64,000 nucleotides of DNA from Siphonodentalium dalli (Eukaryota > Mollusca > Scaphopoda > Gadilida > Siphonodentaliidae): positions 41,813,912-41,877,911 of the forward strand of contig CP136064.1 of the NCBI GenBank assembly GCA_032622095.1. Reading direction: 5' to 3'. Below the pieces are notes generated by a model. That model did not search any database, was not told where the DNA came from, and saw only the letters and a list, made by a program, of their open reading frames with translations. Both the position numbers and the translations under genes were made by a program. The first letter of the stretch is position 1; every line of letters starts with the position of its first letter. This document shows, one piece after another, positions 13,101 through 25,100 of the stretch.

Positions 13101-16100
13101 GCATATATAAGAGAATACATTGGCCTAACAATATTTACCTTGATCATGTAAGTCAGTGCATTCTTTTATATATGCGAGGCTCCGTATGGGAGACTCACAT
13201 ATATAAGAGAATGCACTGGAACAGGATATTTAATGCTGCACCAGCTCATTACCCATCATAAAATGGTTAATAGAACAGCTAACATACATTGCATGAATTC
13301 AGTGATTTACGCAGTTTCTTTATAACTTACGTCTGATCAGCAGTGCCCCTATATGGAATGGTCAGCAAATTTACCAGCAACTCAATGATCTGCAATTATG
13401 AAAATATATTATGTGAGAAGACTGAATATCTGAGAACTCTGAACAATGATGTTATATAGGATATTGCTCGTATAACCAAACCTGAATATTAGATATGCTT
13501 GAGTCACTACCAAGATGATGGCGATTGATGTATAAAGAAATTTGTCAAAAGATCAGCGAGAAATGGACTCTCAACCAAATTCTTAATCAATTGCATGTCC
13601 TTAAATATCATAGAGTTTATCCAAATTATTTGGTATATAATTAACATAGCATGTTCACACACAAATGCCACATTTACATCGCCAAGTACATACCTCAGAA
13701 GATTCACATATGGGTCAGAACTTGTAAACATTTCACTGAATCTGATCGTATCGAATCGTCATTATATACCAAAATCGAATAAAAAATTTAAACAAAAAAA
13801 TAATTTCTGATTGGAGGGTCCTATTATATACTAACCCTCAGGTTCCTCAGCAGCTTCTGTCTCTGTTTGCTTGGCACGCTGTTCTCTATCATGTAATCTT
13901 TCATCTCTGACAAGGCCTGAGAAATACAAGGAAACTCTATGTTACCTTTTTCTGAAATATTTTGGAGAGTTTTGTTTGGAGAGTAATAAATATTAAGTCA
14001 AGACCAAGGGCGTAGCCAGCTAGGATTTGATTGGTTTGGACGAACCTGCCCTGGAAAACTCGGTATCAGTCATTCACAATTATGAAAGAGCAAACACAGT
14101 GTACATGAATATAAACCCTAGCGAATTCCCTGCAAGATTTATTCAGGGTGTTTATTTGTAATTCCGTAGTGGTCAGTGGCCCATTCAGCAAATATTTTTA
14201 TATTAAAGTGTGTGAGCCTGTCATGGCTACGTTATGTATGACAGTGGGATATTACATTACCTACAAATATAGGCCTCTAGATAATAGCTAGTATGCCTAA
14301 TTGTGGTCAACTTAGACCGATGGTTCAACGGCTCTAATGTTTGATGATTTGAACTTGTACTTGTATTATCTGTTGCTGCTTAATTTTCCTGAAAATCCCT
14401 CCAAACGAATAATAGACCATTCCAATGTATACATTTATAACTGAGTGGGAGAATCCATTTAGTATAGAAAGGGTTAAATCAGGAGAGAAATCTATAGGTA
14501 GATCCTCTTCTGAGTGCACTGGTTTGAATCACATGGGTGCCTAATGAACAACTAGTCAGTACGAACAATGAACGGATCCATTTAAAAGCACCATGGTCGG
14601 TCATTACAAAGGAAAAATCGATACCAAGATAAGTGCTTCTTTAACTTCAATTTTAAAAATTGAAAGCCTTCTATTTGTTGTCACAACCAGCATTTCTAAC
14701 AATGTATTGTCCATCTCAGATGTGAGATAAAAACAATCAAGAATCAAGTACTCACTAGAGTACAGCTATTGTAAGCTTCACAAGATTATTAAGGCGTGTT
14801 TAGTGGTAGCGCTATGTTCACTGTCATATGGTATGATTTTATGCAGTTATATGTATAGTTTATGTGTAAACCAAGGGCACCCATTTGCAGTGATGCTGGG
14901 TGAAAGTAAAGGGGATCGGGGGGAGGCACATATTCCAGAAAATGGCACTAATTTTAATCATTAATGCATGTAAAGCATTAATGCAGAAAAAACTAAATTG
15001 TGCCAATCAAGCACACAGCCATACAGGCCAGGGGGGTGGGAGGGCTGCACTCCCCCAAATGTTTTGAAAGCTCAAAATTAGGACAATTTTCGGGCAAATT
15101 GGAGGTATTTTCAGGCAATTAAATGGTATTTCAGGGGGTATTTTTCACATTTCTGCCAGAATTATATATATTTAAGATTAATTTGAATTTATTTATATTA
15201 ATGTGTATATACAAGGTATATTCTAAAAAAAAACCATGAGTATATCATGTAAAAAAAAAATGGGCAAAAAGTCTCAGCCCCCATAAAAATCCGGGCACCC
15301 GTACGGCTAAGATCAGACAGCCTTAATTAGTTTTGAGGAAATTGAATGAATGATTAACCTTATATCATGTTATCAGAATGGATATATTTTGATCTAAGGA
15401 CAATTAATGATTCTTTTAACCCTTTACCCAACAAACCGGCCAAATAAAGCTTCAACAGCCTAAACTATCTTCGGTCTGTCTCAATAAAACCATACACATA
15501 TGGATATCATTGGAACCGGCTCCTTGACCACATTGTGATAGTTACAGTTAGCCCTGTGCCAATGCATTCTCTTATATATGCGAGTCGACCATAGGTCGCC
15601 TCGCATATATAAGAGAATGCATTGGCCTAAAAAAAAATCTTTTTTTAACACTTTTTAACATTTTTTCTTACATTCTTTAACAATTTTATAATTTTTAATG
15701 TGTTAAGCCAATGCATTCTCTTATATATGCGAGGCGACCTATGGTCGACTCGCATATATAAGAGAATGCATTGGCACAGGGCCCTTCTGTTGGGTAAAGG
15801 GTTAATGTTTCAAACTGCCCCGTTTCATGGTCACCCTGCACATTTGTGGCCTTGTGGGTGTTGATCAGCCAATTTGCAAATACCAAAATGAATGGTGGTA
15901 AATTACTAAGCAATACACTCATTTTGTTTTCAAATGATAAATAGCTTACTGTTATCACGTCATGAGCCATCTTCGCATTCAAAACAAGGCCATTTCTTTT
16001 CTGCAATAAAAAACAATCACAATTTAGTTACATAGTAGTCAGTATTTACAGTCCAGTTGTCTTTAGCAGATTAGTCTGAAGCAAAGGTAAGGAGAATGTT

Positions 16101-19100
16101 ACAATTTATATCATAGTTTACTCTCAGTGATAGAATAATAGAATAATAGATTAATTTGTACAATCATGAAGAGTGTGAAATATTCTATGCAGAAGGAATA
16201 TTCTTGTATATTATGATTCTTGTATATTATGATTCTTGTATATTATGATTTTGAGAATATTCCGGATGGTATTATAATAGTGAAGTCTCATTTGTCAAAG
16301 CATACTTTATTTAAAAATGAAAAGAACCATTTGCGTACATATTTATAAGTAATGGTTAGAGCACGAGAATAGTTCTTTACCAGAATAAATCGAGTCGGAG
16401 ACGAGATTTATTCTGGTAAAGAACTATTCGCGTGCTCTGACCTACTTAGAGCACAATTGACTGCACATAATGCGATTAGCTGGAAATACGCAATTGATCG
16501 TGTGTTGAACACGACGTACAATCCGTGCGCTGGCCGAGATGAACACAATGACCCGTTAGTCACGCCAATCATCGTGATTACCCATGCATTGATCGCCATT
16601 GAATGTGAATAATTATGTCCGAAATAACATGGACTGATCCCATGCACGGGTGATCCGTTGTTACGAAACCAAATGAACACCGATGTGTGGCCCAGGTCCC
16701 ATTCTGTTTGGAAACTCGAATGTGATAGTCACATGCGTCATTATATTGTGTTACGAATATAAGAGAATCATGAATTACGAAGTAGATGGTCTGCCTGATG
16801 ATAGGGAATTTGAACTCCAGGCGCTGGATATGATACCAACAACGAACTTAATGTTTGCTAAAGGTAATGCAGCCCATAATGTTAATGCAACAAACGTGTC
16901 GCCGATACAGGAGAACTGTTTCCTAATTACCACTAACAGTCCGATTGTTCCTCCAGATTCTCCTTTAAATCAGCGCCACGGAAACCCAATATCTAACAGT
17001 GATTTGCAAGAGCATTTTTCATCCAGAATACCCCCAAAAACTAAGTCAAGTAATAAGTGGGCACGACAGACATGGTACGATTGGGCTTCATGCAGAAATC
17101 GCCAACACGAGACATTCAGTGATCCTTTCTACCCAGTACCAGTCGATTTAAGCGGGATAGATGTGGCAAGACTTGACTACTGGCTTTGTCGCTTTGTCGT
17201 TGAAGTCCGCAGACGTGATGGATCCCCGTATCCGCCATTATCTTTATCTAAACTTGTGGCAGGAATCCAGCGTCACGTCAAGGCCCATGTATTAACATTT
17301 TTTCGAAAACTGACACTAATTTTGAAAACACCAGAACAAGTCTCGACGCACAAATGAAGAAATTAACCCAGCAAGGCATAGGTGTGACAACCAAGAGGGC
17401 TGATCCGGTTACCCCAGATGATGAGGCTCAGTTGTGGAACACGGGTATAATAGGATTTTCCTGTTCAAAGGCATTAAGCTATGGAGTCTTTTTTAACAAT
17501 GCAAAATTGTTCGGATTCAGGGCGGTAGATGAGCATAAAAGTGTGTGCGCAGAACAGATTTCCGTGAAATATGATTCAGTATTAAAACTGAAATACGTGG
17601 AGTATGATGGGAGAAAATCCAAAAATTATAGTGGGGGACTAGATCACAAACAAATTAGTCCTAAAAACATCCGTCAATACGAAGAGCCAAACAACCCACG
17701 CTGTGTCGTTAAACTGTATGAAGAATATACCGATATAGTGCCGAAACGCGGCCCATTCTACCGAAAATGTTTGGAAGGTTTCAGGGTTAGCTCACAGGTT
17801 ATTGGAATAAATCTTCTAAAAACATATATGAAACGGATGTTCAGTGATGACAATATATCTACAGAAGGAAGGAATATCACGAACCACTCCGGGAAAGTGA
17901 CATGTTGTACCACCCTCTACAATGCCGGATTTGACGACCAGACCGTTCGGTCACGCAGCGGCCATCGAAGTTCGGCAGTGGAAGTTTACAAACGACCGTC
18001 AACAGAACACAAAATTGCTGTCTATGACGCTCTCCAGCCACCGAAACCTGCTACTGCAGCTGAATCCGTGTCCACATTACCAGCGGAAAAAATACTAATA
18101 CCCAAGGTTGTGCCTTCAACACCAGTGCAATTACCTCCACAAAAAGTAAATAACACAGCAACGGAGGCCCCTGCCAATACATGTACACCGGCATGTGTCC
18201 ATTCACCGCCGACCTCCGTTGAGGACAGTAACATACTGTTTATTCAACTTCCGAATAGCGTGACCACAGTTGTGTTAGCCAAAGGAGACAAGAAGATGAA
18301 AATGTCGTTCGATTTGTGAGGAAATAACCATAAATAGTTAGTGATGTCCCCGTTGGATTATCGTCTATACTTCTGTAGGTCTGAGAGAAATGTGTTGTCA
18401 ACTTTGGTTTCTTTGTTGGATTACTTACATGAAATACATGGGATTATTTTCTGAACTGGATGTGTTCCCCGAATTAAGTGTTATATACTTTATAACAAGT
18501 GTTGTTATTAGTTCTCTCGTGTATCTGGATACTATTAAATAATTCAACCAATGCATGTTACTATTTCCACCCCCCCCCCATTCCGTTCGTCCTATTGATG
18601 TATATATATATTGTATTTTTGGTAAATCACACCCATTCTCAAGGCTGGCAAACTAATATTTCAGTGATATCCCATTGTTCGACACACGCCATACACTCAT
18701 AACAAACAAATCGCGCGGTCGTTTCAATGTAGCTTCAATTATTATACCAGAGGACATACATCCCATCGCACTCCCCTTAAACGCCGTCCCTATATATGTG
18801 CCTGCTTAGTATACTAGAGGTGTGTAAATAGTAACAGCGTATAATGGCAGTGTGTTTGTGGGAAGCAGAGCGCCGTTCGTGCCCCTGTGGCCTCTGGTAA
18901 TTGAAGCTACTTCGAAGCGCCCGTGCGATTTGTCTGTTGTGAGTTGCGTGTGCCTAACAATGGGATAATCATTGAACTATTCATTCGCCAGCCTTGGGAA
19001 TTGGTGTGCTTTACCAAAAATCAGGGAACGATTGCAACAATGGGATTGTGCTCTAAGTTATTTTATAGAGTAGTGTGAATACTCACATCGCTAACAAGTT

Positions 19101-22100
19101 TCTGGATGAACGGCACCATGCCGGACATGTAGTCAAATATCGTCGTCAGCTCAGGAAACACTTCTTGGATCGTAAATGCATCGTCGTACTGTTTCTCTTC
19201 TATTGCACTAATCTGCAACATATTAAAGACATATTATTAGACTTACTTCAGTGAAAAAACAGGATACGTTAGTATCTAAACAATACCTATACTGGAAGAA
19301 TGTAGCAATTTAACTAAGAATATCGAAAATTCCAGCCACATCGACTGTACCATTTCAGAGAACACAACATTTGAACTATGCACAAATGTAAATATTTACT
19401 ACTTTATACCGGACAAATTATTTGACATAAACATTACAAAATGATTCTGTTAACAATAGTCACTATGAGTAATTTGTTTATAACAAAAATGACATTGTTT
19501 TCTCCCTATTTTTATATCAAATTTAGAAAAACAACTTATTTTGGCATGATTCTTTGTTAGTCAGTTCTGAACACCTCATCGGAGTGTTTCATGTCACTTT
19601 AATAAACAGGAAAAATTATTTCCTTCAGAATAATATTTTCTTTATTCAGCAATATTCATTCTCTATGTTATATGGTAAACAAAGCCTTTCCAAGTGATCG
19701 CTTGAGTTTACATAAAAGAATGCTTTCATCTTTTGGTTTATCCTTTTCTTTACTAATTGGAATCTCCCATCAGTTATAAAATTATACATTGGAATGGTCT
19801 ATTATTCATTTGGAGTGATGTTCGGAATATATGAGTTTACCACAGCGGTACGTATAAAAGCCGAACACAACCGAACACAACCGAACATAACCGAACACAA
19901 GTCCAAATAATGGGAAATATAACGAATAAAGTTCATAGGCATGTGTATTCATGTTCACACTATTACTATACGAAGTTTGGTGGAGTTCGGGCCAATAATA
20001 ATTGTTTTATTCGATATTTTGTAAAACGCGTTTTGTGTTCGGCATAGAAAAGCCGAACACAAGTTATAATTTTGTCGTGGATTAGTCTAACGGCTGTCTA
20101 GCTAGGTGATAATTAATATCTGACATGGTCACTAATCCGAAAGGCTTTAATTGTCCCAAAACTTGACGAGAAACATGAGTAAGACTGAGAGTCAAGAAAA
20201 GGTGAGCGAATAAGTTGGTAAATGTTTTAACAGTGAGAAAGGTCTCCTGGTATACAATAGACAAATGCTTAATTTACGAAGAGGTCGCAAACATGCAGAC
20301 ATGTCATAACCAATAATTACAAAAATAAATATTTATGTAACTTCATGGAAAGGCTACAACTCAAAGTGTTTAACGTTTGATGATACCGAAAAACGGGGCT
20401 ATTGCCAAGAAGCCATGTCAGACTAAAAGAGTAAAGACATGCAAAACTAGATCAATCAACCCCAGCAAACGTCAAAAAGTATCTTGAGCGCAAAATAAAT
20501 AATCTTCATTCCTTTCATATCACATTCCTGTCATATCAGACACATTTTTGAAAATAAAATAAGATCTTAAATTCATGCATATCAGACTTTTAAAAAGATA
20601 CAATACGAAACGCTCTTTATTCGTATTCAACATATTTACTACTTCTTAGAAGTCCGGGGCGTGCTGATATGTTCGCATTTGTCCAGTATGATCCATCTAA
20701 ACTACCATATTGTACGAATGTACTTGTAATAATAACGGGGTGGGGTAACATTTTAGTGAGAATGCAGACGAAAATGGACAACAATACGTTTTTCTCGCGA
20801 ATAAAGCCTGCCAAATCCCATCTGGCAGATATTACTTATCACCTATCAGCGGATAAACTAATCCACGAGACAGAAGTTTGTGTTCGGCTTTTCTATGCCG
20901 AACACAAACGCGTTATACAAAACATCTAACAAAACAGTCATTATTGAAGCAAACTCCACCAAACTTCGTATATATAGTAATAGGTTGAACGTGAATACAT
21001 ATGTCTGAATTTACAAGGTGGTCGTATATTTAGTAGACTCTAACTCTATATAGAGTTATATATCTCAAACGCCAGCTAACGCCACATCTATGTGTTAATT
21101 AATTACCGGTGACTGCATGAGTGTCGAACATAAGCTAGCTAGCTTGTGTTCGGCTTTTCTATGCCGAACACTAAACGCGTCTTACAAAATATCGAATAAA
21201 ACACTTATTATTGGCCCAAACTCCACCAAACTTCGACTATTAATAGTGTGAACATGAATACACATGCCTATGAACTTTATTCATGAACTTTCCCATTATT
21301 TGTACTTGTGTTCGGTTATGTTCGGTTGTGTTCGGTTGTGTTCGGCTTTTATGAGCTCCCTACCACAGAATACAAGTGCAGAAGGATTCCTTTTCATTGG
21401 AGGGAAATGTTCAGATAATAAGTCCAACAAACGGCCCATAGCCATTTGTTGAAAGTAGTATCTGAACATTTCCTAAAGGAACTACTGTCAATGAGTATTT
21501 AGTAAAGAAAGGGTTATGGTAATAAAAGAAGCTTTTAAAACACATATGCACTAAAATATTTATAGTTGAAATGTGAGCGTACATACTATTATTGAACAAA
21601 TGTGAAAAACCAAAATAAAAAAATGTGACAGCCTCAAATAAATATTACAGTCCAACAGTATATACTCTCCAGCTTCTGATAACTATGTATTCACATGCTC
21701 ATGTAGTGATAAACTGGAAAAATACATTATTCAGTTCCAAGAAGCTCAACGAGACTGATATTTCGCTTAAAAGAACTCACTGCAAATAATAGTTATGTCT
21801 ATAAATATTGAAGTATTCCAGTTGACAATCTTTAGGAGGAATTTGAAGTAACTTTCTTGGAATAATTGAATTGGAAACCAAGTTAAAAGTTAGAACAACG
21901 AACATATTTGATACAGAGCTAAATATCAATTTTGCTGATAAACTTTTGTACACAGAATGTATATATTTAGCATTCTACTCGGGCTGATGTCGTTGTCACA
22001 AGGCATCAATCACATTAGTAGCAGGCTTTTCAAGGGCGATCACATTCGTAGCCAGCTTTTCATATTCATGTGGGCTAATGAACCAGGCTAGTTAGGTTCA

Positions 22101-25100
22101 TAAAAATTTTCAGTAGATGAATGAAAAACATCTTACATAAGGGAAGAAATAAAGTAACTATTGCTTCAGCATTTATATACATGTATCTATCGTTTTTGAT
22201 CAATGTTGCGAAATTGCTCAAGTTCTATTACTATAACTTGATGAACACAGTTTTGGAGCATAATATCGCCATTTTTGTCACGAACACAATGATGTTGTAT
22301 AACGTGTCATAAACCGATGAAAAGCTAATCTACAAATGTGATCGCCTGTGATAAAGCTGGATAAACTTGTGATCAATTTAAAAAGCAGGCTACGAATGTG
22401 GTCGATGCCTTGTGACTATGACCCCATCAGCTCTACAACGTAGCAGTCACAACAAGTAGAATGAGTCCCAGGTAGCAGGGACATTGCTTCAATAACACAT
22501 AAAGCAGAGATTAAAATAGTTCGGCATCTAACAAGAGAAGGGTATAGCTATGTATATGTGTTGTATAGCTATGTATATGTGTTGTATTCCGAGGTGAAGG
22601 GTATAGCTATGTATATGTGTTGTATTCCGAGGTGAAGGGTATAGCTATGTATATGTGTTGTATAGCTATGTATATGTGTCGTATTCCGAGGTGAAGGGTA
22701 TAGCTATGTATATGTGTCGTATTCCGAGGTGAAGGGTATAGCTATGTATATGTGTTGTATTCCGAGGTGAAGGGTATAGCTATGTATATGTGTTGTATTC
22801 GGAGGAGAAGGTTATAGCTATGTATATGTGTTGTATAGCTATGTATATGTGTTGTATAGCTATGTATATGTGTTGTATTCCGAGGTGAAGAGGTCATTGC
22901 ATATTATAATAAAACCTTTCCAATCCGGACCCTCTATAAACCGAATCCTCTTCATACCGATCAAACTGTCCGGTTCCAAAATTCATCCAAGTGCATTCGC
23001 ATTAAAAATTACCTTTGTAAACTGAATCCTCTCTATTGTGAACATCAGATGGCTTTTCGAATACATAAATTTTTACCTCCGAAATCCGAGCGAGGATAGT
23101 GATACCAACTGAACGCATATGCGGTAGATTTGACATATTTGATGCTGAGCTCTTGTTGGCTTTGGTATAGACTCGGGATCCTTTATAAGTTTAAATTTCT
23201 GGTCTATATTCAACTCTGAGTGGTCGTTTTCGTGACGGCTCATTCAATGTGACAGGTTGATTAAAACTGTATTGGTGACAATGCACTACCATCGTGTACT
23301 TTTAGCGAATTAGTGTTTAGTTTGGACAGCGGTAAAAATAAGAGTCCAACTTGGCGCAATAATTGATGTAAAAACAAAGTGTCCATGCTCTATTCTCCGT
23401 GAAGTCACCATTGTTTACTCAATCCTTGTAATAAGACTATAGTTATCTAATCTGGTTCAAAGCGTTTGCTGAACAAAAGACCGCTAATTAAATCGGTACG
23501 TATATACAAGAGCACAAAACTACTATACCTGTGCTACATTTGTCAGCGACATTTTCAAAAACCGCGGGTCACCGTAAAATTTATCATCTCCATGTTTCCT
23601 GTCTTATCTATAAATGTATTACGTCTTAATTCTTATTATACCATGTTTTACCTATTGTTGTTTATATTTTATTTGGTATTTTATTGAATAAAGTTCAAAT
23701 GATCAATAATGAGTTGGTTGTGCTTCGACAACACTTAGTAACGACGTCAATACATCCTGATCATAGTGCAATATTCTATAAACCAAACACTTCTCTGAAC
23801 TGAACAGAAGGGCCGGTCCGAAGGGTGTTTGATTTGGAGAGGTTTTACTCTATATCTCATATGACTTTCTAGCATTCTGGTTGGAAAATATCTTTGATAC
23901 AAAACGACTGGTCCCCTTTTGAATATTAGTCATGGGCTATTCCCCTTAGTTCACTATAATTTTGACTTAGTCATGCATTATCAATGATTGTGTTTCTAAA
24001 ATGTTATTTCTTGATTTAAGTTGATTATATATATGGGAAAAACTAAATGTCTTCACAAAACAATGTAAGGGAACAAGGAAATAACTTTACTGGATGCATT
24101 TTGGTGTTTACTTTACTGTCACTAGCAGAAGTGTGTGGATGTGTATGTCTAGAAGATGATAAGCACATTTAATAAGTAAATTGGAAAAAGTCATTGATAT
24201 TTAATGTACCAATTGACAGGCTGACAGCTAGACCGTGAACGAGACTGTGTTAATAAATGGTTCTTGATAATTGATATTTATGAATCTTTATGACTGCCAA
24301 GTCACAATAGTGAATAAAACAGACCACATGCAATAAATAGAAAATAGTTAACTATTCTGAGCAGCGTACAATATTTCATCTTGAGTAAGATGCGAAGGAT
24401 TATTTTTTATGAGCCGCCAGCTGAGTGAAAATAATCCTGGCATCTCATGAGAGGAGAAAAAATGGTACGTTACTCAGAACGGTTAACTGTTGTGGTTATT
24501 ATATTTTCTACACCAGTTTGTTAGAACCAGACCACAATGAAACACACGGTTAGACATAGCACATGTTTAATGCTACAACATCACCAGCCATTTCTGTTAA
24601 AATAATGCGCAAGGATACAGAGTGACCCAAATAATATGACGTCATGATGTAGTGCTGAGAATAGAATAACATTTTGAGAGTGGAATAACACTTTCGATCT
24701 TCTCGGAGTTGGGGATACGATTCATATTTTAACATAAAAAGTTAATGAAAATATAATAACTGTATTTATTGCACGATACTTAAATATTGATATTTATAGC
24801 TCACTAGAAGGTGACCCGACTTCGTCCGGGCTATTCAAAAACCAAATTTCAAGTCGATAGGTCCACCCGTTTCCGAGATCTGGTCTGCGCATGCGCGAAG
24901 CTGGCGTCGCACAGGCTCGGTGACCCGATAAAATTCGTATCCGGGGCAAGATACATTCACATACCAAATTTCAAGTCGATAGCTCCACCCGTTTCCGAGA
25001 TATATATATTGCCCAATGTCATTTGAGGATACCTCGGCTGGTGATGAGTTAACGCGACATCGGCCGGTTAAGAGTTAAACGCGATCACGTCACGATCTGT

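Larger units (their letters stand above)
16444..19058 (+). mobile_element. Recombinase-bearing element with 14 bp inverted ends
   Basis: ACTTAGAGCACAAT at 16444-16457 is exactly inverted at 19045-19058. Between them are the DUF3504/Crypton-like recombinase and, at the right, a ~400 bp foldback. Known Cryptons usually lack terminal inverted repeats, so these ends may belong to a carrier element or be coincidental; flanks show no clear duplication. The right end is about 22 bp from the exon 11 donor hexamer. Confidence 0.5.

Noticed and set aside
19846-19850. hAT ends CAGCGG/TAGGGA for the 1.5 kb element
   Set aside because: Choosing those ends destroys the TACCACAG direct repeat, so superfamily assignment is not supported.
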